A stretch of DNA of 12,648 bases from DASSCW01 sp036555005 (GCA_036555005.1 DATBME010000119.1:1-12648); one strand, 5' to 3'. Counted from the first letter of the stretch, positions 1 through 6,925 are shown. A program made the numbers and translations. Notes: generated by a model not told the origin, from the letters alone.

Positions 1-1
1 C

Positions 2-5
2 GAGG
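2..5 (+). promoter_or_regulatory. Ribosome binding site of the F420-type oxidoreductase gene
   Basis: GAGG sits seven bases before the ATG at 13. It supports that start even though only 12 bases of upstream sequence are visible. Confidence 0.55.
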
Positions 6-12
6 TAGCCCG

Positions 13-495
13 ATGACGACCGACACCAAGCCACGCCAGGCATACCTGCCGCCACGATGGTTCATCCGCAGTGCCTGGGTCATCCATCGCGCGCTCTACA
101 ACGTGACCGGCGGGCGCCGCGGGCTCTGGCCGCCGACCGACAAGAACTGGGGCACGATGCGGTTGCACAGCACCGGCCGGCGCAGCGGCGCCGAGCGGCT
201 GGCCATCCTGGCCTACTTCGAGGACGGCCCGAACCTGGTCACGATGGCCATGAACGGCTGGGGCGCGCCGGAGCCAAAGTGGTGGCTCAACCTGCAGGCG
301 CATCCGGACGCCACCGTGGACCTGAAGGGCGGCCAGACGCGGGCCGTCCGCGCCCGGATCGCAACCGCCGAGGAGCGGCCACGGCTCTGGGAGCGATGGC
401 ATCAGTTCAACGGCGAGCACATGGAGAGCTGGGCCGCGCGGCGGCACAAGGAGACTGCGGTCGTCGTTCTCGAGCCGAGGCAGGAGCCTAGGTAG
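13..495 (+). CDS. Nitroreductase-family deazaflavin (F420)-dependent oxidoreductase, DUF385/Ddn-like
   Basis: This 160-residue protein matches the small split-barrel DUF385 family, whose studied members (such as mycobacterial Ddn) use reduced coenzyme F420 to reduce quinones or nitro compounds. What can be seen is the family core: the STGRRSG segment at residues 53-59, which replaces the usual TTGRKSG, a hydrophobic strand pair at about 62-80, the NGWG turn at 81-84, and the KWWLNLQAHPDATV segment at 89-102, where family members typically have W-x-x-N-L-x-A-x-P. Length is normal for the family. The N-terminal 45 residues are basic and aromatic, with no clear signal peptide; in some relatives such a segment associates with the membrane. 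The substrate cannot be deduced. The ATG has a GAGG ribosome site. The gene ends tail to tail with the leftward oxidoreductase, overlapping it by 8 bases. F420 use is inferred from family membership. Confidence 0.85.
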   Translation: MTTDTKPRQAYLPPRWFIRSAWVIHRALYNVTGGRRGLWPPTDKNWGTMRLHSTGRRSGAERLAILAYFEDGPNLVTMAMNGWGAPEPKWWLNLQAHPDATVDLKGGQTRAVRARIATAEERPRLWERWHQFNGEHMESWAARRHKETAVVVLEPRQEPR

Positions 496-497
496 GC
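486..497. other. Palindrome holding both stop codons of a convergent gene pair
   Basis: GCCTA (486-490), a GG centre and TAGGC (493-497) form a perfect inverted repeat. The rightward gene stops with TAG at 493-495 and the leftward gene with TAG read from 490 to 488. The arms are only 5 bases and no T-run follows, so a conventional intrinsic terminator is not supported. Confidence 0.35.
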
Positions 498-1630
498 CCG
501 ACCGTCACCCAGCCGCTCTGCTCGGCGCTGGTCACGACGGCCTCGACCAGCTCGACCGCGCGCACGCCGTCGGCGAGCGACGGATACGGCGTCTCCCCGA
601 CCGGAGGCGGATCGCCGGCGAGGATGGCGCCGTAGAACGCCCGCATCAGGTCGCGCAGCGCTTCCGCCCAGCCCTCGGGGTGGCCCGCCGGGAGGGACGG
701 AACACCGGCGGCGGGAGGCGCCGCCAGCTGCCGAACGACCGTCCGCTCCTCGTCGCGGGTCCCGATCCAGAGGCGCTCCGGCTGCTCCTGCCCCCAGGCG
801 ATGGAGGCCGTGGCGCCATCGAGCTCCAGGTTGAAGGCGTTCTTGCGCCCGGGGCTGACCTGGCTCAGCACCAGCGCTCCTCGGGCACCATCGCCGAACC
901 GGACGAGAACGGTCGCGGCGTCCTCCGAGCCGATCTGGACGGGCTCGCGCTCGCCGGACGCCTCCGCGAACGCCACCGCTGCCACCGCCGGGCGCTGCCG
1001 AACCGGAATGAAGGTGGCGAAGTCGGCGCAGACCGCGGTAATGCGCTGTCCGCTCACGAACTCGGCAGTATCGAACCAGTGCGACCCGATGTCGGCCACC
1101 GCCCGCGACCGCCCGGCCCACGCCTCGATCCGCCAGTTGTAGTCGGTCTCGTTGGCCAGCCAGTCCTGGAGGTAGCCGCCGTGGACCAGGCGCAGGCTGC
1201 CCACCTCGCCGTCGGCCACCAGTTGGCGCGCCTCCTGGACCATGGGGTAGCCGCGGTAGGTGAAGGCGACGGCGCCGTGCAGGCCCTTCTCCGACGCCAG
1301 CAGCTGCACCCGGCGGGCGTCGTCCACGGACAGGGCGAGTGGCTTCTCGACGACGACGTGCTTGCCCGCGTTGAGCGCCCGCTCGGCAAACGCCACGTGG
1401 CTGTCGTTCGGCGTGCAGACGTGCACCACGTCGACGTCCGGGAGCACCTCATCGAGATCGGTCGTTGCGCCGGCCACCCCAAGCGCATCGGCCCGGGCTC
1501 GCGTGCGCTCCAGGTTGGATCCGACCAGGGCGACCACGTCCGCGTGGCCCGCTCGCCGGATCGCGTCGACATGGAACGGACCGACGAAGCCCATCCCGAT
1601 CACTGCGGCTCGCAGCCGCCGGTCAGTCAT
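488..1630 (-). CDS. Gfo/Idh/MocA-family NAD(P)-dependent oxidoreductase
   Basis: This 380-residue cytoplasmic protein has the family layout: an N-terminal Rossmann domain and a C-terminal alpha/beta domain. The dinucleotide-binding motif GMGFVG is at residues 12-17 after a hydrophobic strand. The characteristic EKP is at 95-97 (Lys97 is the usual catalytic lysine). DIGSH at 180-184 carries the usual active-site histidine. Family members oxidise or reduce sugars, inositols and related polyols; the substrate here cannot be named. The reading frame is open upstream to about 1885, but that region encodes an unrelated proline/arginine-rich stretch antisense in phase to nothing recognisable and lies inside the DedA gene. 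The ATG at 1630 starts directly before the Rossmann strand and forms the 8-base overlap ATGACTGA with the DedA stop, suggesting translational coupling. No clear Shine-Dalgarno sequence precedes it. Confidence 0.9.
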   Translation of the reverse strand: MTDRRLRAAVIGMGFVGPFHVDAIRRAGHADVVALVGSNLERTRARADALGVAGATTDLDEVLPDVDVVHVCTPNDSHVAFAERALNAGKHVVVEKPLALSVDDARRVQLLASEKGLHGAVAFTYRGYPMVQEARQLVADGEVGSLRLVHGGYLQDWLANETDYNWRIEAWAGRSRAVADIGSHWFDTAEFVSGQRITAVCADFATFIPVRQRPAVAAVAFAEASGEREPVQIGSEDAATVLVRFGDGARGALVLSQVSPGRKNAFNLELDGATASIAWGQEQPERLWIGTRDEERTVVRQLAAPPAAGVPSLPAGHPEGWAEALRDLMRAFYGAILAGDPPPVGETPYPSLADGVRAVELVEAVVTSAEQSGWVTVGPT

Positions 1631-2321
1631 GCGCAGATGCCATGCGAGCGTCGTCCGGCACGGACACCACGGCGAGCGCCAGGCAGGCGGGGCAGGTCGC
1701 ATCGGCCCATGCCCCAAACTCCTTGTCGCACGGTGAACGCCGCCCCCGGACCCGGCGCAGCAGCCACCATCCTGCCGCTCCGATGGCGGCCAGGACGACC
1801 ACCACTGCGGCGACCGGCACCACGGCTCCGCTGACGGCCCCGATGATCGGCCCGGCGGAGGCACCCAGGGCGAAGCCGAGCGCAAAGTGCGCGGTCACGA
1901 ACACGGCGTTGCCCACCAGCAGGCCGCGCACGAACGGGCCGGTCGGCAGATCCGCCAGTCCGCTGGCCGCGACCGCACCCACGCGAACGCCCGGCGTCAT
2001 TCGCGCGACCGCCACGCCACGTGCGCCGGTGCGTCGCAGGCGCGCGGCGAGGGCGTCGAGCCTGGCGCGGCCCATGCCGACGCCGTCCAGCAGCCGCAGC
2101 AGGGCTTCTCGCAGTGCCCGGCGCATGACCAGGAACTGGAAGGTGCCGCCAATCAGGCCAGCGGCCAGGATCAGGACCAGCACGGCCACCGCCAGCGGCG
2201 GCTGACCCGCCAGCGCCGCACCCGCCCCGACCACAAGCAGGTCGCCGGGCACCGGGATCGGCACGCCGGCCTCTTTCACCAGCAGAACGCCCAGCAGCCC
2301 GGCCACGGCCAGCAGTTCCAT
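1623..2321 (-). CDS. DedA-family (VTT/SNARE-associated domain) membrane protein
   Basis: This 232-residue hydrophobic protein resembles the DedA superfamily, whose bacterial members are linked to lipid carrier (undecaprenyl phosphate) recycling and membrane homeostasis. Visible family marks are the re-entrant segment EAGVPIPVPGD at residues 17-27, with the acidic residues Glu17 and Asp27, and the ARMTPGVRV segment at 106-114, with Arg107 and Arg113 corresponding to the conserved R-x-x-P-x-x-R. Hydrophobic stretches cover about 2-15, 28-66, 102-121, 130-158 and 163-188. Length is typical. The soluble tail (190-232) is less usual: it contains Cys198 and a C-P-A-C at 210-213. The gene begins 23 bases after the cupin-cyclase stop and overlaps the next gene by 8 bases, so the three leftward genes are probably cotranscribed. 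The role of the tail and the link with the neighbouring oxidoreductase are unknown. Confidence 0.82.
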   Translation of the reverse strand: MELLAVAGLLGVLLVKEAGVPIPVPGDLLVVGAGAALAGQPPLAVAVLVLILAAGLIGGTFQFLVMRRALREALLRLLDGVGMGRARLDALAARLRRTGARGVAVARMTPGVRVGAVAASGLADLPTGPFVRGLLVGNAVFVTAHFALGFALGASAGPIIGAVSGAVVPVAAVVVVLAAIGAAGWWLLRRVRGRRSPCDKEFGAWADATCPACLALAVVSVPDDARMASAHD

Positions 2322-2329
2322 CCCGCCGC

Positions 2330-2335
2330 ATCGTA
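2330..2335 (-). promoter_or_regulatory. Candidate -10 element for the DedA gene
   Basis: On the minus strand the sequence TACGAT fits TAnnnT and ends eight bases before the ATG at 2321. A transcript from it would start 2-3 bases before the start codon, that is, almost leaderless. No -35 element was recognised, so this is a candidate only. Confidence 0.35.
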
Positions 2336-2344
2336 CGGGCTGGA

Positions 2345-3187
2345 TCAGGTGACGCGATAGACCTCGCGTTGACCGGTCAGCCCCTTCAGTGCATGGCTGC
2401 CGGCAGCAACGAGGTCAATGCCCGACCCCTCCAGCAGGTCGCGCGTCGTCGACGAGACGAGCACCTCGCCACCACCAGCGAGAGCCATGATCCGAGCGGC
2501 CGCGTGCACCGCCACGCCGCGGGCATTGCCGCCCACGAACTCCACCTCGCCGGTGTGGATGCCGACGCGAATGCTCAGGCCCAGTGCCTGAGCGGAGGCC
2601 ACCATGGCCGACCCGCAGCGCACCGCCCGCGTGGCGCCGTCGAAGGTGGCCAGGAACCCGTCGCCGGTGGTCGCGACCTCGCGCCCGTGATGCGCATTCA
2701 GGTCAGCGCGCAGCCGCAAGTTGTGCTGCAGGAGGAGGTCGCGCCAGGCGGCGTCGCCCAGCTGCGCCAGTTTCGCCGTCGAGTCCGCGATGTCGGTGAA
2801 CAGGACAGTCGCCAGCACACGCTCGCTCGGACCGGTTGGCACGCCGACTTCGCGCGCGCTCGTCCATTCGATCGTGACGAATGGCTCGTCGCCGATCACC
2901 CACGCATCGTGGCCGGGCGGGATCTCGTAGGCGGACCCGGGCGGGATATCCATCGCCTCGCCATCCTCCATGCGCACGCGGAGCGAACCGGAGAGCGCAT
3001 ACCCGAGGTGATGCAGCGGACACCACTCGGTGCCGAGCAGCGGGCGCAGGTGCCTGGACCACTGCCAGCCAGGCTCCCAGGTGGCCAGCCCGATGGTGGT
3101 CTCACCGACCCGGACCACCTGCGCGCGGCCCAGCTCCATCTCGCGCTGCTCACCGTCGTCGAAGGGACGGACCTGGAGGCGAGGCAT
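2345..3187 (-). CDS. Cupin / class III adenylate-guanylate cyclase fusion protein
   Basis: This 280-residue soluble protein has two domains. Residues about 33-110 form a cupin-2 beta barrel of the type ending in PPGHDAWVIGDEP (91-103), a small-molecule sensor fold. Residues about 124-280 form a class III nucleotide cyclase domain. The two metal-binding aspartates are Asp132 in FTDI and Asp176 in TTGDGF, and the transition-state arginine is Arg232. The substrate-lysine position holds Ala172, the adenine-specifying aspartate aligns with Asn221, and the transition-state asparagine is His228. Histidine there recurs in this subfamily as I recall it; alanine at the lysine position is less expected. 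Cyclic AMP or GMP synthesis is therefore not assured. ATG at 3187 is preferred; a TTG four codons upstream would add MVSR. It is first in the leftward group and divergent from the ABC exporter genes. A stress or ligand sensor producing a cyclic nucleotide is an inference. Confidence 0.85.
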   Translation of the reverse strand: MPRLQVRPFDDGEQREMELGRAQVVRVGETTIGLATWEPGWQWSRHLRPLLGTEWCPLHHLGYALSGSLRVRMEDGEAMDIPPGSAYEIPPGHDAWVIGDEPFVTIEWTSAREVGVPTGPSERVLATVLFTDIADSTAKLAQLGDAAWRDLLLQHNLRLRADLNAHHGREVATTGDGFLATFDGATRAVRCGSAMVASAQALGLSIRVGIHTGEVEFVGGNARGVAVHAAARIMALAGGGEVLVSSTTRDLLEGSGIDLVAAGSHALKGLTGQREVYRVT

Positions 3188-3345
3188 CCTAGAGACCAAG
3201 AGGCTGCAGCATGCCCGGCTGGGGCTTGCACGGGCCGTTCCATCCCATCAACCGATCGGCTGAGGCCGGATTCAACCGAGCGCGCCGCGGAATCTGGCTG
3301 CTCCGCCGATGTGCCGACCAGGGGCCGTCCGCGATGCTCGGGTGC
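3188..3345. promoter_or_regulatory. Divergent intergenic region between cyclase and ABC exporter genes
   Basis: This is the largest non-coding gap in the window and must hold promoters for both directions. It contains two 8-base palindromes, GCTGCAGC at 3203-3210 and CCGATCGG at 3252-3259, which could be operator half-sites. A weak -10-like GATGCT at 3333-3338 lies seven bases before the ATPase ATG. No convincing -35/-10 pair, riboswitch or terminator was recognised. Confidence 0.4.
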
Positions 3346-4260
3346 ATGAACGTCATCGAAGTCACCGACCTCACCAAGCGCTACGGCAGCCGCGCGGCCG
3401 TGGATGGCGTGTCGTTCTCCGTGGAGGAGGGCGAGATCTTCGGCATCCTGGGCCCCAACGGCGCCGGCAAGACCACCACCGTCGAGTCGATCGCCGGCCT
3501 GCGCAAGCCCGATGGTGGCACGATCCGCGTCCTGGGGCTGGATCCCCTACGCGACCGCGATCAGCTGCGGTCGGTCGTGGGCGTCCAGCTTCAGGAGAGC
3601 GAGCTGCCGGACCGCATGACGGTCACCGAGGCGCTCGAGCTGTTCGCGTCGTTCTACGCGGACCCGGAGAATCCGCAGACCCTCATCGACGACCTGGGGC
3701 TGACCGACAAGCGCGATACCCCCTACAAGAAGCTGTCCGGTGGCCAGAAGCAGCGCCTCTCGATCGCGCTGGCCCTGGTGGGCAAGCCGAAGGTCGCCAT
3801 CCTGGATGAGCTGACCACGGGCCTCGATCCGCAGGCGCGCCGCGAGACGTGGAGCCTCATCGAGGAGATCCGCGGCCGGGGCGTGACCGTCATCCTGGTC
3901 ACCCACCTGATGGAGGAGGCCGAGCGCCTCGCCGACAGGGTCGCCGTGATCAATAGCGGCCGGATCGTGGCAATCGACACGCCAGCCGGCATCGTCTCCC
4001 GGGTCGACCCCGAGCAGAAGCTGCGATTCCGCCCGTCGGCGCCGATCGAGGATCGGCTGCTGACCGACCTGCCGGAGGTGACGACCGTGGAGCGGGCAGG
4101 GCCCGTGGTGGTCGTCACCGGCACCGGCAACCTGATCCACGCCGTCACATCGGTCCTGGCGCAGCACCAGGTCGTGGCCAACGACCTTCGGGTCGAGCAG
4201 GCCAACCTGGATGATGCCTACCTCGCCCTGACGGCCCATTCCGTGAAGGAGCTGTCATGA
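3346..4260 (+). CDS. ABC-2 type exporter, ATP-binding subunit
   Basis: This 304-residue nucleotide-binding protein powers the permease encoded next. Walker A is GPNGAGKTT (residues 36-44), the Q-loop lies near Gln83, the signature LSGGQ is at 130-134, Walker B runs through 149-155 with catalytic Glu155, and the switch histidine is His187. After Glu155 the usual proline is leucine (DELTTGLDP). The C-terminal 90 residues form the accessory domain seen in DrrA/CcmA-like exporter ATPases. Such pairs export drugs, lipids or polymers; the cargo is not identifiable. The start at 3346 places the first strand (VIEVTDLTKRYG) at the N-terminus, as usual. The frame is open back to 3211 but that extension looks non-coding; ATG at 3334 is a second possibility. 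No strong Shine-Dalgarno sequence is present. The stop overlaps the permease start as ATGA. Confidence 0.93.
   Translation: MNVIEVTDLTKRYGSRAAVDGVSFSVEEGEIFGILGPNGAGKTTTVESIAGLRKPDGGTIRVLGLDPLRDRDQLRSVVGVQLQESELPDRMTVTEALELFASFYADPENPQTLIDDLGLTDKRDTPYKKLSGGQKQRLSIALALVGKPKVAILDELTTGLDPQARRETWSLIEEIRGRGVTVILVTHLMEEAERLADRVAVINSGRIVAIDTPAGIVSRVDPEQKLRFRPSAPIEDRLLTDLPEVTTVERAGPVVVVTGTGNLIHAVTSVLAQHQVVANDLRVEQANLDDAYLALTAHSVKELS
4246..4251 (+). promoter_or_regulatory. Ribosome binding site of the ABC permease
   Basis: AAGGAG lies five bases before the ATG at 4257, inside the end of the ATPase gene. It fixes the permease start and supports coupled translation through the ATGA overlap. Confidence 0.7.
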
Positions 4261-4988
4261 ACGAGATGCGCACCCTCATCGTCACCGAGGCGAAGCTGCT
4301 CTTCCGCGACCCGATCTCGTGGCTGGTGGCGATCGCCCTCCCATCGGCCATCCTGCTGATCTTCGGCGCGATCTTCCCGCCGCAGCCCGATCCGGCGCTG
4401 GGCGGCCAGCGCTGGCTGGACCTGTTCGCGCCGTCGCTGGTGGTGATCAGCACGGCCACGCTGGCCATCCAGACGCTGCCGATCCGCCTGGCGACCTACC
4501 GCGAGAAGGGCATCCTGCGGCGCTTCTCGACCACGCCGGCCCACCCGGCCCGGCTGCTGATCGCTCAGCTGGTCATCTACACGGTGACCGCGATGATCGG
4601 CATGGTGCTGCTGCTGATCGTGGGCCACCTCGCCTTCCAGATCCGCCTCCCGGCGAACCCAATTGCCTATCTGGGCGCCTTCGCGGTCGGGATGGCGGCG
4701 CTGCTGGCGATCGGGCTGCTGATCGCCTCCCTCGCCCCGTCGTCCGGGGTCGCGACGGCGATCGCCATCCCGAGCTTCATGGTCGTGATGTTCCTGGGCG
4801 GGGTCTACCTGCCCCGCTACCTGCTGCCCGAGGTCCTGATCGAGATCGGCAACTACACCCCGCCGGGCGTGCAGGGTCTCCAGGATGCGTGGCTGGGCAC
4901 GGCGCCGCAGTTGCTGCCGCTGGTCGTGCTGGCCGGCATCACGGTCGTCGTGGGCACGGTGGCGGCACGCGTCTTCCGGTGGGAATGA
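4257..4988 (+). CDS. ABC-2 type exporter, permease subunit
   Basis: This 243-residue integral membrane protein has six predicted membrane segments at about residues 22-40, 56-76, 103-124, 136-158, 167-187 and 217-237, the standard ABC-2 permease arrangement. The segment REKGILRRFSTTP at 82-94, between the second and third helices, is the cytoplasmic coupling motif common to DrrB-like permeases. The short amphipathic start (MNEMRTLIVTEAKLLFRDP) is also typical. It would form the export channel with two copies of the preceding ATPase. The four-base ATGA overlap and a strong AAGGAG site indicate tight co-expression. A sensor kinase gene begins 25 bases after its stop, a common arrangement in which the two-component pair controls the exporter. 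Substrate unknown; antibiotic or lipid-like molecules are the usual guess for this family. Confidence 0.92.
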   Translation: MNEMRTLIVTEAKLLFRDPISWLVAIALPSAILLIFGAIFPPQPDPALGGQRWLDLFAPSLVVISTATLAIQTLPIRLATYREKGILRRFSTTPAHPARLLIAQLVIYTVTAMIGMVLLLIVGHLAFQIRLPANPIAYLGAFAVGMAALLAIGLLIASLAPSSGVATAIAIPSFMVVMFLGGVYLPRYLLPEVLIEIGNYTPPGVQGLQDAWLGTAPQLLPLVVLAGITVVVGTVAARVFRWE

Positions 4989-5001
4989 AGGACCGATGGA
5001 G

Positions 5002-5007
5002 TAGCGT
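5002..5007 (+). promoter_or_regulatory. Candidate leaderless -10 element for the sensor kinase gene
   Basis: TAGCGT fits TAnnnT and is followed by exactly six bases before the ATG at 5014, which puts the predicted +1 on the A of the start codon. There is no Shine-Dalgarno sequence here and no recognisable -35. It would let the two-component genes be transcribed apart from the exporter. Confidence 0.4.
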
Positions 5008-5013
5008 TCGGCC

Positions 5014-6267
5014 ATGAACGCCCCGGCAACGGCCTCGGCGAAACCCGCCTGGGAGCGGTTCGGCGACGCGATGGTCGGATGGTGCGGGTACCTGCTGCTG
5101 GTGCCGGCCACCATCATCGGCCTGCTGGCCGGTCCCAAGGTGCCGCTCTGGCAGGTGACCACGCTCGCCATCGCGGTGGTGGCCGCGGCCTGGATCTACC
5201 TGATGTTCACCCGCCTGCCGCAGCCGCGGCAGGCGCATCGGCTTCGGATGGGCATCTTCTTCATCGGGGTCCTGGCCATCGCAACGGCGCTCATGGTGCG
5301 GCAGCCGCTCTTCTTCATCTTCATGATCAGCGGCTTCTTTTACGCCTCGATCCTCAGGCCGCTCTCGCTCGCCTTCGTGGGCGTCTTCGCCACCTCATTC
5401 CTGATCAACACGCTGATCGCCGGCTTCCCGCAGACGCCCGAGGCGTGGACGTTCTACGTGGTGATCATCACCATCCAGACAGTGGTCATCGGATTCGGCT
5501 CGGTGATCGGCGAGAAGATCTCCGAGCAGAACGAGGAGCGCCGTCAGGCCCTCGCCAGGTTAGAGGCCGCGCTGCTCGAGAATGCCGGGCTCCACGCCCA
5601 GCTGCTGACCCAGGCTCGCGAGGCCGGCATCCTGGACGAGCGGGCCCGGATGGCCCGCGAGATCCACGACACCATCGCCCAGGGCCTGATCGGGATCGTC
5701 ACCCAGCTGGAGGCGGCGGACCAGGCCCACGACCGCCCGGCGGACCGTGATCGGCACCTGGAGAACGCGCAGCAGCTGGCGCGAGACAGCCTGGCCGAGG
5801 CCCGCCGCTCGGTCGAGGCGTCGATGCCCTCGGCGCTGGAGGCCGGCACCCTGCCCGAGGCGCTCGAAGCGGTGACCCGCGATTGGTCGAAGCTGAACGG
5901 CATCCCGGCCGAGGTCACGGTCACCGGCAACGTCATCGCCCTGCATCCGGAGATCGAGGTAGCCCTGCTGCGCATCGCCCAGGAGGCGCTTGCCAACGTC
6001 GCCCGTCATGCCGGCGCCACCCGCGCCGGCCTGACGCTGTCCTTCATCGGCGACGTGGTCACCCTCGACGTCCGCGACGATGGCATCGGCTTCACCGTCC
6101 CCGAGCCCGATGACACGGGCTCTTCCGGCTTCGGCCTGAGCGGCATGCGTCAGCGCGTAGCCCGCGTGGCCGGGTCCCTGGCGATCGAATCGGAGCCGGG
6201 AGGCGGCACGGCACTGTCGGCCCGCGTCCCGGCCATCGCGGCCGGCTCATCGGGCCCAGGCTCATGA
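5014..6267 (+). CDS. NarL-type sensor histidine kinase with six-helix membrane domain
   Basis: This 417-residue kinase of the NarX/DesK class has about six hydrophobic segments in the first 165 residues (near 22-42, 48-66, 79-95, 98-114, 118-138 and 145-165), with short loops and no large extracellular domain. That suggests sensing within or at the membrane. A helical linker (165-207) leads to a HisKA_3 domain with the phospho-acceptor His218 in MAREIHDTIAQG. The ATPase domain carries the N-box Asn328 in QEALANVARHA, the G1 box DDGIGF (355-360) and the G2 region GFGLSGM (372-378). All catalytic motifs are intact. It would phosphorylate the response regulator encoded next, with which it shares an ATGA overlap. 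Position directly after an ABC-2 exporter suggests it monitors exporter substrate or membrane damage, as in LiaS/DesK-like systems; this is inference. Confidence 0.93.
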   Translation: MNAPATASAKPAWERFGDAMVGWCGYLLLVPATIIGLLAGPKVPLWQVTTLAIAVVAAAWIYLMFTRLPQPRQAHRLRMGIFFIGVLAIATALMVRQPLFFIFMISGFFYASILRPLSLAFVGVFATSFLINTLIAGFPQTPEAWTFYVVIITIQTVVIGFGSVIGEKISEQNEERRQALARLEAALLENAGLHAQLLTQAREAGILDERARMAREIHDTIAQGLIGIVTQLEAADQAHDRPADRDRHLENAQQLARDSLAEARRSVEASMPSALEAGTLPEALEAVTRDWSKLNGIPAEVTVTGNVIALHPEIEVALLRIAQEALANVARHAGATRAGLTLSFIGDVVTLDVRDDGIGFTVPEPDDTGSSGFGLSGMRQRVARVAGSLAIESEPGGGTALSARVPAIAAGSSGPGS

Positions 6268-6902
6268 GCCCGATCCGGCTGCTGATCGTCGATGACCACC
6301 CGGTCGTCCGCGACGGCATCCGTGGCATGCTCGCCGGTGAACCGGACCTCGACGTGGTCGGTGACGCATCCGACGGCAACGAGGCGCTCCAGCAGGTCGC
6401 CGAGCTCAAGCCCGACGTCGTGCTGATGGACCTGCGCATGCCCGGCCTGGGCGGCGCGGCGGCGATCAGGGCCCTGGCCGAGCAGGGCGTCGAGGCCAAG
6501 GTCCTGGTCCTGACCACCTACGACACCGACTCGGACGTCGTGCCGGCGCTCGAGGCCGGCGCCACCGGCTATCTGCTGAAAGACGCGCCCCGCGACCAGC
6601 TGATCCGCGCCATCCACGCCGCGGCCCGCGGCGAATCGGTCCTGGCGCCCTCCGTTGCCACGCGGCTCGTCAGCCAGCTGCGCTCGCCGGAGCACGAGGC
6701 GCTCAGCGACCGCGAGCTGGAGGTGCTGACCCTGATCGCCCGGGGCGAGACGAATGCGGGCGCGGCCGCGCGCCTCTTCATCTCGGAGGCGACCGTCAAG
6801 ACGCACCTGCTCCACATCTACGCCAAGCTCGGCGTCAACGACCGCGCCGCGGCCGTCGCCACGGCCTACGAACGAGGGCTTCTGGTCCCACGAAACGGCT
6901 GA
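6264..6902 (+). CDS. NarL/FixJ-family response regulator (REC + LuxR-type HTH)
   Basis: This 212-residue transcription factor is the evident partner of the preceding kinase. The receiver domain (about 3-120) has the acidic pair Asp10/Asp11, phospho-acceptor Asp56 in LMDLRMP, Thr84 and Lys106. The LuxR-type helix-turn-helix spans about 145-207, with LSDRE at 147-151 and the recognition helix around SEATVKTH (174-181). The segment after GETN reads AGAAARLF where relatives usually have K-E-I-A-x-x-L, a small departure in the first HTH helix. Length is normal. The start at 6264 overlaps the kinase stop as ATGA; no strong ribosome site precedes it, consistent with translational coupling. Likely targets are the exporter genes upstream and perhaps the transporter gene downstream, but no repeated operator was identified. 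Confidence 0.94.
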   Translation: MSPIRLLIVDDHPVVRDGIRGMLAGEPDLDVVGDASDGNEALQQVAELKPDVVLMDLRMPGLGGAAAIRALAEQGVEAKVLVLTTYDTDSDVVPALEAGATGYLLKDAPRDQLIRAIHAAARGESVLAPSVATRLVSQLRSPEHEALSDRELEVLTLIARGETNAGAAARLFISEATVKTHLLHIYAKLGVNDRAAAVATAYERGLLVPRNG

Positions 6903-6919
6903 GCGCTTCCGGGCGGGGA

Positions 6920-6925
6920 TAGTCT
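6920..6925 (+). promoter_or_regulatory. Candidate -10 element for the MFS-sigma4 gene
   Basis: TAGTCT fits TAnnnT in the 33-base gap after the response regulator. The predicted +1 is near 6931-6932, leaving a 4-5 base leader before the ATG at 6936. No Shine-Dalgarno or -35 element was seen. It implies that the MFS-sigma4 and anti-sigma genes can form their own transcription unit. Confidence 0.38.

Noticed and set aside
1631..1885. N-terminal extension of the Gfo/Idh/MocA protein by 85 residues
   Set aside because: The frame is open, but the translation is Pro/Trp/Ser/Arg-rich, lies inside the DedA gene and precedes a perfectly placed ATG before the Rossmann strand.
3188..3345. Riboswitch, small RNA or attachment site in the largest gap
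   Set aside because: Only two short palindromes were seen, with no extended stem, T-run or direct repeat pair that would support an RNA element or integration site.
2369..3349. Long open frame antisense to the cupin-cyclase gene
   Set aside because: Translation has no recognisable fold, and the opposite strand carries intact cupin and cyclase motifs.
4218..5171. Long open frame antisense to the ABC permease and the start of the sensor kinase
   Set aside because: Low-complexity Asp/Arg/Gln/His-rich translation crossing a gene boundary on the other strand; a GC-rich shadow frame.
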